In this document: piece by piece, positions 11,501 through 22,700 of the stretch
Position numbering within the stretch: the first letter of the stretch is position 1
Layout of the letters: each line of letters opens with the position of its first letter
NCBI GenBank assembly: GCA_963576565.1
Contig: OY755038.1
Span: 64,756,908-64,820,907, forward strand
DNA length: 64,000 bases
From: Aspidapion aeneum
Lineage: Eukaryota > Arthropoda > Insecta > Coleoptera > Brentidae
Reading direction: 5' to 3'
Position numbers and translations under genes: made by a program
Notes under the pieces: generated by a model
Database searches by the model: none
What the model saw: only the letters and a program-made list of their open reading frames with translations
Told to the model about the DNA's origin: nothing

Positions 11501-13325
11501 TAATTTTGTTGAGAACATGTAAGTTAGAATTTCTGTATGTATGTATGCATTTATCTAATATTAATAAAAAATTAAACTTATAGAGACCGCATAATGCTGT
11601 ATTTTATACTATTTTATTTCTTTTATTCATGAAATATTGTCGCACCCCGGTTTTGAGCTTCTGAGGTGCGATCAGTATTGGTAGGGTTCTTGGAGATCAC
11701 GAGGATCGTTAGTCTCCAAACAACCTTACCAAAATATATTTTATTAAATTTAGTTTAAATACATCATTAATCTGTAATAATTTGTTTACTACTACAAATA
11801 TTTCTTTTGACTAAAATAACGTTAAAAAGAAAATAAAAAAATTAAATGGGTTTAGACATGTATTGATAATACAAGATCAGAATTTCCTTTGCTTTCAACT
11901 TATAACAGTACAGGACACATTTTCGTTTTGGGTTTCTATTTTACTGTCACACCCTTACTATCACGCCAGTGGGGTATTACTTCGCGATTACAACTTTCTT
12001 CCTGCGTCAGCATTTTTGGCGATGACATTATATACCTAGAATATATCTAGTTTCCAACGCCATAACTGCTAAAACATGAAAGGAAAATTCGTTCAATGAC
12101 TTTTATGTGGTAGTAGACAACTGCGTCATCAGCATTTGCCCATTAAACTCACAAGCACTTTTGTTGTTTGAAAATAACTAATAATTTCGATTTTTGAATC
12201 AAAACAAACGACGTACGAAGTGCCAATTTCGGCTGCAATGAAATATGGGTGGAGCAACCGTAAAGCCACGCAAGGGGGGACGAAACCTCCTTCCTAAACT
12301 GGACACGGCAACTAAGCGCGAGCCAAAATGGCGAAAAAATCTTTAATATTTTTAGCAAACAAATTTTAAAAAACTATCTGGGTCGTGGGACCAGAAAATG
12401 TTGATGTATTGAGGTTTTGGTATTGCCGCGGCACTGTAAACGCGCTGGTCGTTTTATAAAATCTGGGTGCAAAAATCCTTAAAAGGACGATGTAAAAATA
12501 TTAATTTTTCCGAGCCACACAAAGACAATAAAGAGGATTGGCACTCACCTTTTTAGTTGTTTCCGTCGTCCAGAGGAGCTCCTCTCGCTGGCCCAGTTGT
12601 TGCAGTCGATCCACACTAGAATCACACTTGTTTGTGTAATGTTTTAGTTTGATTTTCACAGAATGTTATTGGATTTTTTGGTTAATAGAATTTATCACCA
12701 TGCTGCGTGGTGATCTCGATAGAATACGACAGACGAATCTTTTTTTGGTTACGCCTTTTTGCGCAGATTCATTTTTCGTAGATGGCGCTGGCGTTTTGCT
12801 TGTGCCAATCAAAATTGAAATTGTGTGGGTTTTCCGAATATGGGAATTTGGCGCAAAATTTGAATTTAAAATTAAAGTTGCATGAACAAATATTATTCTG
12901 GACTGTGTAGGCTAAAATATACAGGATGATACACAACCGATTCACCAAACTTTAAGGTGTGTTGCCAAAAACTTTGTGTTTTTTAACAAACAAAATATGA
13001 TATGAACAATGGTTAATAGTATGTACTGTTTTCTTCAATTTTTAGGTGCCTTTAGATAGTTACATAAGAAAATTTATCTTATTTTTTTGTAAGTTTAAAA
13101 GTTAATTAATTTTTTTAATGTGTTTTTATTAATTAAAAATTGGTGATAAATATTTTCTCACACTTAAAGCTTATAATAAACTCGGCTTCGCAGATAACAT
13201 ATAATATTGTGCAGAAGTTTCAATTTGCGGACTTGCTAGAAAATTTGTATTTTCAGGCTGCCTAGCAAATAAGCTATTAGATAACAAAAACCTTAAATAT
13301 TATGATAAGAAATCAACCACAAAAC

Positions 13326-14581
13326 ATGGGCGTACGCAAGAGGGGACAGCGTGTGGCACTTGCCTCCACTTAAATATTGAAAATAAATGATTCATTTCTA
13401 AATTTTCAAACAAAACAACCAATCATCAAGTTATAACTTGAAACTTTTTTTACCGAAATATAGATGCACTTATTTCTAGTTATGATCTTATAATGTACGT
13501 ACTTGGAAGTATTTACTGGGAAGATATAGAATAAACTATCAAAGGGGAAATAACAGGTCCGTGAAAATTTCGTACTGCGGCGCTGGCGCTTATAAAGCCA
13601 ACAACTTTTTGCTATTTTTGTCGTCAATTTTTGAAGCCATGTATTGTTTAAGTTATATAATATTTCTAAAGCATTTGCCTGCGACGCTATTTGGTTAATT
13701 AAAGATAATTCTACAATTGCCATTTTTTCCAAACGTTTTGGCGCCATTTTTTTCATTATCCAAAAAAGAATGGTAAGAATAGTCTTTAATATGAGGTATC
13801 TAGAAAGTTGTAGAGGGGTTTTTAGAAAAAACCACAACATGACAGTGTACGGTCTTTTTATCTATGAAACATTAATGTTTATGTTTAAGAACAAAGATAC
13901 ATATTTTAAAACTGATAGTTCGCACACTTATAACACTAGAACGTTGGATTTGCCCTATCCAATCCATTGATTAACACTTACTGAAAATCATCCATATTAT
14001 TTTTGTAAAAAACTGTACAACAATCTACCAAATCGGCTAAAATTAGAGACTGGTTTAAAAAAAAATCAAAAAAAGTGTAAAATCTTATATGATCGAAAAA
14101 GAACCTTATTCTATGGTAGAATATTTAGGTACTTAGAGTTAGTCTGTATGGTTAAGATACCATAAGATAACAAATTTTGACACTATTTTACTTTGTGTTT
14201 TGTAATATCTGTTGTTTTGTTATAAAACTATCTTTGAAATAAAGAATTTTCAATCAATCAATCAATCAACCATTTAATTCTTAAATTATTAAATATTATT
14301 AATGTTTCCTCTACCGTACCATTATTTCAAAAAGTATTTCATTTCGTTTTTTCTACATTTTATTTTCTGCGGGGCAATTTTTGTGAAAAAGTACCTAATT
14401 GTCTTTTTTTTTATAAAATTGCAATTTTTCACGAAATCTATTCCTTGAATTAGTTTTCTAAAGTTTTTTTCTGCGGCGTCATTTTTTCCTAAAAGTATTT
14501 AATTTTTTAATAAATACCTATTTGATTTTTAACTTTTTACATTTGCCCCCCCCCCTGACTTTTATCCTGCTTACGCCCATG
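13326..14581. mobile_element. hAT-like shell, unit 3 copy
   Basis: Same ends as in unit 1, with a C-run of 10. An open frame of 62 codons at 14522-14710 appears only because of this C-run length and is not considered a gene. Confidence 0.33.
13644..14267 (+). pseudogene. Jockey-type LINE 3' remnant, unit 3 copy
   Basis: Essentially identical to the unit 2 copy, including the in-frame stop, the A-run frameshift and the four-fold AATC tail. Confidence 0.75.
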
Positions 14582-17500
14582 CACGAAACTAAGAATTTTT
14601 GGAAAAATTGGTTACCAACACGCAACTGTTTTGACGATGCGTTTTGTTCAAAACAGCTAGTATATTTTTATAACACCAAAATATTTCCCATAAAATTAGT
14701 TAAAAGCTAAAGAAAAAACCCATTCTATAACTTTTTCGAAACCCAGACTGGGCGCTTGGAATATAACTTTGATTTATTAGCAAAACTTCTTTAAAGAGTT
14801 AAAGTTACAATGGCTTTCTTAATCTGATAAACTTACTAACTCCCATTATCTTGTATACGCACGTTTTAGTGGGAAATTGTAAATTAAGGCCAGTTTTGGA
14901 TAGAAGGCGTTGGCGAGCATTATTTATGTTGCTTGGTAATCGATCCAGAAAGTGCTATTAAAGTGACCCATTTTATAAAACTGTTTTACTTTCCGCTTCT
15001 TTCTAGAAAGCTTTTGTGATTAAAAAATATTATACTCAATTTCTTTTAAAATTTTGTTTGTTGCCTTATCGTCATAAAATATTTGAAAAGAACACAGCAC
15101 CAGTTTGTACAGGTTATATGGGAGTTTTTTGTAGGATATGTGGCTTAAAAAATGTAACTAAAGTTAGGTTTTCCTGTGTACAGTTTTTGTATATGTTCTA
15201 ATATGCTTAAAATAAATAAAGACAATGAAATTCCGAAATTTTATTTTTACTCAATCATTGTCTACGAGTTTAAAACAAATAGGTTTAAGTTATACGTAAA
15301 AATATAAAAAATCAAGTTTAATATAACTGCCTCTCCCCTCCACTGGAAGTCTACCAAGTTTATCAAGTTCTCTTGTATACCTTAGACAGTTTTGAATTGA
15401 AGCCAATCCATTTATATGAAATTAACATCCTAGTTCAAAAAAGCAATTTAATTTGAAGATAAATTTAAAATAAAAAAGTTACGTACTATTGACTTTTCTA
15501 GTTAAGTTAAAAAAATTAATGTCGATAAGTGCTGCATAAGTAATAATAAAACTTATGCAATAAACAAGCTTATTTCTTAAGAATAGAATTTTGATTTCTA
15601 ATGTTTTCTTTTACTTGTTCATACTTTTGGTATATGCAGAAAAAATTGGAGGTAAAAAAAAATTCCCTAGTGTAGCACAAAGTTACAAAAATAAGCAGGT
15701 AAAGTTTTATCATAAATCACCGAGCCGTTTTCCACAAATAACTGAAAAATCATTTAAAAGCAATTTGACTAAACCAAAAGATTTTTGTTTTATATTTAAA
15801 ATACTTTTTATGTTGTGCTTTAATACAATATATATCATATAGATTAATTTTTGTCATACGGAAAATACCTTAAAACCGCTGAAGTAAATTTTTGTTATGT
15901 GAGAAAAAAATGTGCAATAAAAAAATGAATATCTATAAATATCTAAAGGTGAGGCAACCAAAAAATAAAAATATTATTTTTCTTCAAATATCTAGTGCTA
16001 GTTTCAAAATTCGATAAAAGTGAAAAAGTAAAAAAAATGTTTTTTTGACCATCCCCCGTATATTATCTAACAAATTGACGTACTAAGTAAGGCCCTTACT
16101 TTTATTATTAGATCATACAAAAAAACGATCACTTTACGAAATTTGACAGTTTATATCTCAAAAACTGCACATAGAAAATCTTAACTTTACTTTTATTTTC
16201 ACATATCGTTCTATAACATTATTAATTTAATTAATTAATTAACAAAATTATAGCCAATACCAGCAAGACAAAAACTTACAATATAGCCTGTGTAAACGGG
16301 TGCGGTGTTCTTAAATTGTTACAGGGAATATTTCGGGTGGAACTGGACTTTATAGGAATCATTAGAGCTTAACCAACGTCGATGATGAATTTCTATCGGT
16401 TATAGGCATACCTAGAATATAGAAGGTTTTGCCTTCTGAGAAGATGTCTATTATTCTAGCACAATGTAAATCTACACTTAACTCGCATGTTTTATGTGAG
16501 GTGAAATGACTTAAGAGTGTTTAACCTCTCGCCATTTCCTGACCCTTGAGGTTTTCAAGCAGTTCCCGTCAAAGATATGTGGGATATCTCTAGTAATCAC
16601 CTGAAAAGATGGTAATTGCGTTGTTTCAACAGATTCACTAAGAGTTTTAGAAAAGTTTGTAATTGGAATGCTTAACAGCACTCCAGGAGCGTCAAAAGTG
16701 GAATGTTCTAAATGCATCTCTATTATTGATTGACAACTGATTGACCTCCAAAAATTTGCTGTTTTGTATATTGCAAGTGGTTGACAGCTCTTCCCGACGA
16801 AGATCTGTGGGATATCTCTACTAATTACCTAAAGAGATGGTAGTTGTTGATTCAACAGATTCACTAAGGGTTTTAGAAAACTTGGTCATTGGAATGCTTA
16901 ACAGCATTCCGGGAGCGTCAAAGGTGGAATGTTCTAAATGCATCTCCATTATTTGGTTCGCTTGTAGTTATTTGGGATAATCAGCAACCTCCTGTTAAGT
17001 GGCTCTTAGCTCTAGTGGAGAAAATTTACTCGGGTCGTGCAAGTTACGGCCTTACTTACTAGAACGCCCCCTGGTAAACATTTGCCCTTTGCCTTGGCAA
17101 TAGTTACCAATAACCGAGCCCCTTGTACATGTGTGTGTGTAACCTCACTCTCCAATAAGCTCTACTGCCTATTTTAAAATTTATTTTCTTCTTTTAAATA
17201 CATATCAATCTTGCAGAAAACTAATACTAAATTCAATTTCTAAAACTCTCTAGAAAGTACTTTATAAAAAAATTGCCGAAAAGGCAAGATAATACACGTG
17301 TACCTTCATCCTGATTGAAAACTTATTTATCTCCAATATTTTTCTGTTTTTTATGTTACAGTGGTGAATTTCTAGGAAATACATATATTTGTGTTTCGAT
17401 GGTGGCTCCGTCTAGGCTTATGTTTTTCAAATCTTAAGATATAAGTTTAGGTGACGTTCTTATATTTATTGGATACCTAATGTATATCTCCCATCCTAAT

Positions 17501-18154
17501 TTTAATTTTTGTTTAAGTAATTTTGTTGAGAACATGTAAGTTAGAATTTCTGTATGTATGTATGCATTTATCTAATATTAATAAAAAATTAAAGTTATAG
17601 AGACCGCATAATGCTGTATTTTATACTATTTTATTTCTTTTATTCATGAAATATTGTCGCACCCCGGTTTTGAGCTTCTGAGGTGCGATCAGTATTGGTA
17701 GGGTTCTTGGAGATCACGAGGATCGTTAGTCTCCAAACAACCTTACCAAAATATATTTTATTAAATTTAGTTTAAATACATCATTAATCTGTAATAATTT
17801 GTTTACTACTACAAATATTTCTTTTGACTAAAATAACGTTAAAAAGAAATTTAAAAAATTAAATGGGTTTAGACATGTATTGATAATACAAGATCAGAAT
17901 TTCCTTTGCTTTCAACATATAACAGTACAGGACACATTTTCGTTTTGGGTTTCTATTTTACTGTCACACCCTTACTATCACGCCAGTGGGGTATTACTTC
18001 GCGATTACAACTTTCTTCCTGCGTCAGCATTTTTGGCGATGACATTATATACCTAGAATATATCTAGTTTCCAACGCCATAACTGCTAAAACATGAAAGG
18101 AAAATTCGTTCAATGACTTTTATGTGGTAGTAGACAACTGCGTCATCAGCATTT

Positions 18155-18246
18155 AGGTAAAAGTATTTTTTAAATAATTTTGAAACAATTATACAAATTT
18201 ATGTTTAGGGGGGGGGCGAGCCCCTTCCCCAGGATGCGCCCATGCA
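18155..18246. mobile_element. DNA-transposon terminus next to the array end
   Basis: Immediately after the array breaks off, the DNA ends in a G-run followed by GAGCCCCTTCCCCAGGATG and CGCCCATGC. Read inverted this starts GCATGGGCGCATCCTGGGG, similar to the terminus at 1228. It resembles an inverted-repeat transposon end, probably hAT-like. No partner end or coding sequence is visible. Confidence 0.35.
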
Positions 18247-18438
18247 TAAGTGAAACTCAAACCCTCACGATTGCTGACTAACCAATATCAAGACCAACTA
18301 TCGCAACCATACTTTTCAGAATAAGTATAGAAATTAGAGCTCGTTACATTTTGTTTAGCTAAGTCGCATCTACATATAATTTTGTTATATAATTTGATTG
18401 TAATAAGAATTATAGTTATATGAATAATGAAAACCTAC

Positions 18439-18633
18439 CATCCTCTTGTGCTTCCTCAGAATTCAAATAGCTGCCGGAGAAATGAATACTGGGTAACACC
18501 ACAGGTGGATTGCTACGTCCTCTGGCGTTCTCTGCATAAACTATGGCTTGGTACTCCCTATTAGCCTTTAAGGGCGGTAGCCTAAATAGAGGACGCTCTC
18601 CAAGGACGCGAAACGCTGGAGAAGAAGCTTCAC
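18439..18633 (-). CDS. Sidestep-like receptor, exon encoding C-terminal half of FN3 domain
   Basis: A 195-bp internal exon (65 codons). The acceptor is TATAG before 18633 and the donor is GTAGG at 18438. It starts and ends in phase 1; the first two bases complete a Gly codon begun by the exon at 41857-42027. It encodes the C-terminal strands of a fibronectin III domain, including FRLPPLKANREYQAIVYAEN followed by ARGRSNPPVVLP. The Tyr-x-x-x-Val-Tyr-Ala-x-Asn-x-x-Gly-Arg-Ser pattern is characteristic of Sidestep-family immunoglobulin-superfamily proteins, cell-surface receptors that bind Beaten-path proteins in neurons. A juxtamembrane linker (SGSYLNSEEAQED) follows. The transmembrane exon must lie to the left of this window. 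Open frame alone would wrongly extend both ends into intron. Confidence 0.85.
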
Positions 18634-18780
18634 CTATAAAGTATATAAAACTTAACAATTTCAAAAAAATGTACCATAAAATCAGTAAAAGTTAAAAAAG
18701 TCCATAGCGGTTTTCGTGGGGTTTTTGATGAAGATTTTACACCACCTATTTTAATCGATTACTAATGATCCTACTAACAC

Positions 18781-19545
18781 TGTCTGATCTGTTAACAGAC
18801 CCAAAATTGTCTCAGTCACAAAGTAAGGTCAGGGTGCCAAAATATGTTTTCAATTCTGAACGGTTTAAGCTAGAGTAATGAAAATTGGCACGCATATCGG
18901 CATTCACGTATGTATTCTTTGGCTGTTAAAAAAGTTATATATTTTACCCCTAGGGGGCGCAAAAGGGCAAAATGTGTTTTTAGATTATGCTTTATATAAT
19001 TTGATTATAAACTATTGCACCTGCGCAACTACGTTTCCTCAAACTTGTATCTCATATCATTTTTGTATTTTATGATATGTGATCAATCCAATAAAATATC
19101 TTGTATAAGTGATTCTCTGATTTCGCGGTGGAGTTAAAATAAGATGTTGGCCCCCTACCGCTCTTAGGAGCCGGGGGCAAAGTATAAAGTATATAAAATT
19201 AAGAAGTGGTTAACCGCAACCGTTTGGTGCAAATTTGCTAAAATAGGGCAGAGTTGAAAAAAATTTTGCCCCTACCCTTGTTAACTGCTTAGTAAATTTC
19301 TTTAGTATAGCACGCCTACTGTTAAGGTATGAGCTACCAATTTGAGGAGACTTAGTTGTGCAGGTGCAATAGTTTAGACGATATAAAGCATAATCTAGGT
19401 TCAAAATATATATAATTTTTTTTTTGACAGACAAAAAATTATTTTCTAGCTTAATCCGTTTAGAATTAACAAAATATTTTGACACAATCTTTCTTTTTGA
19501 CTGAGACAATTTTGGGCCTGTTAAAACGCGGAATAAGTGCATATT
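18781..19545. mobile_element. Foldback-type element with long inverted arms
   Basis: The arms at about 18781-19075 and 19310-19545 are imperfect reverse complements. Both contain, in opposite orientation, CCCAAAATTGTCTCAGTCA, an AAGCTAGA segment, AGATTATGCTTTATAT and AAACTATTGCACCTGC. The spacer of about 230 bp includes another short inverted GGGGGCAAA-type motif. There is no transposase. Open frames of 65 and 115 codons inside are by-products of the arms. Confidence 0.7.
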
Positions 19546-20118
19546 ATTAGAAAACATCGAAAAACTAAAAGGTTATCATGTGTTTCGTAATCACAAGAGA
19601 TACATGTTCATTCAAAATAGGAATATTAGTAAAAAATAAAATAATCTGAAGTTTTAATTTAAATGGACGTACTTGCATATTTAAACGTAATTTTTAATTC
19701 TCATCAACTTTTTTTTGTATCATTTTTCGATATTGTCAAATTTAAAGGTACTTTACTCTTGAGTAAAACTCATATTTTTTGACAAACCTCGTATACCACT
19801 GAAAAAATTTGATATTTTATGACTGTATTCTAGGTTTTAGATAATGCAGAACTTTTTATGAAAAATAACTTTTTTCAAAAAATTAATAATAAAAATGTTT
19901 TCCATATGATTCCAACTTAGGGGGACATACTGTATATGACAATTTTTAAAGTATGAAGAAACTTCAAATTAGTCCATCGCTAATTGTCTTAAGTAAATCG
20001 TGCTCTAAATATGGTGTTATACGCCGACTCGATTTACGTCATTTCTGCAAATGTTAATATTTAAAAAAAAAACAAGAAAGTTTTGGTATAGGTTTTTTCA
20101 ATATACGACGAAATTTTG

Positions 20119-20400
20119 GATAGAACACGGTGTCGCTCAACCAATTTTAAGTTTGGGTAGAAACACCTCAAAAAAGTAAAAATGTCGATTTGTAGGCAAG
20201 GTTCCCTAGAACACAAAAACATAATTTCCAAAATCACAGCTGATCCTTTTCTCCAGTTTTTTTGATTTTTCCAAAAATTTATAAACATAATTTTATGATT
20301 TTAAATTACATAATTTATTTCCACCGTAAACCAATAAAAGTGAATTCAAACTATTTTAAAAGAATGTAGTAATAATTCTCAGGCCCGACATCCCCTCTTC
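20119..20400 (+). repeat. Left arm of a large, interrupted inverted-repeat element
   Basis: This arm starts with TGTCGCTCAACCAA and contains AAGTTTGGGTAGAAACAC, AAAAACATAATTT, CAGCTGATCCTTT and CTTCACCC. It is the reverse complement, at roughly four-fifths identity by eye, of 38963-39234. The two arms are now 18.6 kb apart because a Helentron-like element and then an LTR element inserted between them. Confidence 0.75.
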
Positions 20401-20447
20401 ACCCTTTCCTCACATTCCTAACCCCTCTTCACCCTTTCCTCACATTC
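20393..20447. repeat. Short tandem duplication (~28 bp x 2)
   Basis: CCCTCTTCACCCTTTCCTCA plus CATTCCTA occurs twice in direct succession near the inner end of the left inverted arm. Confidence 0.9.
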
Positions 20448-20662
20448 CTAGCCTCCTTTAAACCAATTTTGAGCCCTATAAGGCGAATTGTCATTGTATG
20501 TTCTTTTTTTTGTTTACTTATCTTATAATTGACTACGAACTACACAGCTAAGAAATCAGAACAATAAATCAGCCAAAATTACATCAAACTTTTAGATCAA
20601 ACGCTACAACAGTTCGGGTGACAATAATTAGTGTGTTTCATCTTATTCCATAACATCTTTTA

Positions 20663-20901
20663 AATACTCTGCCAATCTATGGGCACCTAAGCTCACACTA
20701 GGTACTATAGTTATAGTGTGAGCTAATATAATCAAAAACTGAAATATATTTTATTCAACTCCAGACTCAATTACCTTTCGTTTGATACCACACAAGCCAT
20801 GTTTTGAATTAAACTCGAATTTTTTAAATCTTCGCCCACCCTTTAAAAAAAACTAAAATGTATTTTGTTTAACTCCAGACTCAATTACCTTTCGTTTGAC
20901 A
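20663..20901 (-). mobile_element. DINE-1/Helentron-like element copy B, left fragment
   Basis: Minus-oriented copy of the family seen intact at 27045-27782 and 43093-43847. It starts at the AATACTCTGCCAAT end, then has the palindrome AGCTCACACTAGG...AGTGTGAGCT and one and a half internal repeats. It is cut at 20901 by the 5' LTR of the 17.2-kb LTR element; the rest resumes at 38107. Confidence 0.8.
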
Positions 20902-22223
20902 TGTAACAAAACGGGATTTGAGCATAAATGGTATTTTTGCCATTTATAAGTTTTTAAAGATTTTTAATTAAATATTGTTTTGACATCAACAAGCATTAAT
21001 TATATGCAAGACTAGGTTAAGATTAAGTAAAATTTATGGCAACTCGGCGACTTGTTTTTAGGCATGTTTTCAGGTTCGCTGTATTTTAATAAAAGTTGTA
21101 TTCGGCTAATATGTCCTTTGAGCCACTAACATCAAAATAATTCATATTTTGTAACTGGAAACAAATTTGGTAAACTATTTTCAACTTTTAAGAAACACAC
21201 TGTAAGATTTAAACTTTACCGAATTTCTAAATCCACGCATCTTTGAATTGCGGTGGTATTTTGTCTCTTTGTCTTTCTCGCCAATGCGAGGGAGCTTGAG
21301 ATTCAGACCACGGCAGCCAAGAGTGTCTGTAGAGAAGAGTGGTGGAAGAAGTCCGTTAAAGAAAGCTTAGATTTAGACCAATCAGCTAGCGACAAACTGA
21401 GAATGTCTAGAGAGCGGGGTATTGAAACTTTCGAAAGTCGTCAGGGACTTTACTCTTTAGTTTGTCTTTGCCTAATATGGTACGTTACACTTTCATTCAC
21501 ACTTCTTAAGGGGGGTTTTATTTCAACTGGGGAAATTTATCAATTATTTTAACATTGTATAAAACTGTTAACTTTAATATTCATAATTATTTTGGTCTTT
21601 TCTTTTAGAGTTTATTGATTGTAAAGTCATTAATTATTACTGTTTCCAGTGTTTTGAAATAATGTGTTTAACTGTTTTATGGTTTTTTATCAACAAAATA
21701 CAAACCATTCGTTGCCCTAAAATCGGCATTTTTAATTTATAACATATCCCAAACCTAAACAGTAATATTAAGTAAATTAAACAGTTGATTGAATAGTTTC
21801 ACTCATTCAATCAACGTTTAAGATGTTGATAAATATATATATTTACAACAAATTTATAAAAGGTTTATAAAACCTAAAAGTTTAAGAAGTGTAAATATTT
21901 GAATACAAAAGTTTTATAGTACTAAAAAGTCGATATTCAACTAGTAAATATAAGAAGTGAAAGTGTGAAGCTACAAGAAGAAAATTGAAAAGGTATGTAT
22001 GATTTCCTACATTAGTTATACATTTGAGAAAAACGTTTATAGCATACTTTTCCTCCAAGAACCGCCAAATTCCCTTTTGAGATCGTGTAAATTTAATAAC
22101 ATATAGTAACATTTAATCTTTTTATAATTTATATAAGTTGTAGCCTAAGTTGGTAGCTTACAACATTTAAGCCTTGGCCACTTGAGGTGACAGTACCACT
22201 GTCACACACAGGCCCCTGTTACA
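20902..22223 (+). repeat. 5' LTR of the 17.2-kb element
   Basis: Starts TGTAACAAAACGGGATTTGA and ends GGCCCCTGTTACA. It matches the 3' LTR over about 1.3 kb with only a handful of differences. The last 20 or so bases differ (GTCACACACAGGCCCC here against GTCACACACTGTGTATC there). Confidence 0.92.
21253..21552 (+). other. Open frame of 99 codons inside the 5' LTR (coding doubtful)
   Basis: The frame begins MVFCLFVFLANARELEIQ, with a hydrophobic start, a charged middle and a second hydrophobic stretch (SLVCLCLIWYVTLSFTLL). It is present in both LTRs (also 37128-37436, with an altered C-terminus). I recognise no family. It lies in the LTR and may be chance, but its base composition is less AT-rich than its surroundings. 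Confidence 0.2.
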
Positions 22224-22226
22224 AAG

Positions 22227-22244
22227 TGGTGTCAGGTAGTTCAG
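22227..22244 (+). promoter_or_regulatory. Candidate tRNA primer-binding site
   Basis: TGGTGTCAGGTAGTTCAG starts three bases after the 5' LTR. It has the TGG start expected of a sequence complementary to a tRNA 3' end. The tRNA species is not determined. Confidence 0.45.
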
Positions 22245-22253
22245 GGTAATTTA

Positions 22254-22700
22254 GTTTTTGGAAAATTTGTGAAATAATTTTGGAAAATTTGGGAAAAATT
22301 TTGAAAAATTTGTGAAAATTTTATGTTGAAAGTTTGAGAAAAACTCAGTAGTACTTTAGTTAACCCATTGGTAATATTTTGTTGGAAAAACTAAAGGAAA
22401 TTTTTGTAAAATTGTTCGTTTTAAAAGAAATAGTCTTGTCTAGTTTTTGGAAACCAAAACTAATTTGTTGGAAGATGTGCCATAACTGTTTTTCGTTGTT
22501 TAATTTACTAACGTTATAATCTGTGTTACAATTATGTGTATTTTCAATGTTTTTGAATATTTTTTTTGTCCTTGAAACAGTAAATACAAGGAAAATGTCA
22601 ATGTCATGACAATTTTTCTATTGACATATGATCACTTTAAATTTTGAAAAGATAAATTGGTAGAATATTTTTTATTGAAAAGTTAAGTTTAAATACTATC
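22254..22700. repeat. Degenerate TTTTGGAAAATTTG repeats in the leader
   Basis: Several imperfect copies of a GGAAAATTTGTGAAA-type motif lie at 22254-22335. The rest up to 22700 is AT-rich leader without recognised features. Confidence 0.6.

Larger units (their letters stand above)
6076..12098. repeat. Array unit 2 (6023 bp)
   Basis: The middle unit has almost no private variants. It agrees with unit 3 across the first third (including absence of the 55-bp stretch) and with unit 1 through most of the last third. That is the pattern expected of an internal, homogenised copy. With three copies and no outgroup, gene conversion cannot be separated from simple private mutation in the end units. 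Confidence 0.9.
12099..18115. repeat. Array unit 3 (6017 bp)
   Basis: This unit adjoins the right end of the array. Private changes cluster in its second half: an altered A-run near 15655, substitutions near 16115, 16642, 16905 and 16976, and a 9-bp deletion near 17210. It lacks the same 55 bp as unit 2. It is followed by the first 39 bases of a further unit (18116-18154). Confidence 0.9.
1..18154. repeat. Tandem array of ~6.0-kb units (three copies plus 39 bases)
   Basis: The sequence at 1 recurs at 6076, 12099 and 18116, giving units of 6075, 6023 and 6017 bp. They are almost identical base by base, with scattered substitutions and homopolymer-length changes. The fourth copy stops at 18154, where unrelated DNA begins. 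The window opens inside the array, so the true left end and copy number are unknown. The array lies in an intron on the 3' side of the sidestep-like exon at 18439-18633. No unit has an intact protein gene. I see the repeat directly; whether it is a real genomic array or partly an assembly effect cannot be told from sequence alone. Confidence 0.97.

Noticed and set aside
1..18154. rDNA intergenic spacer or histone-type tandem repeat
   Set aside because: The ~6-kb unit size prompted the idea, but no rRNA, 5S or histone sequence is present in the units.
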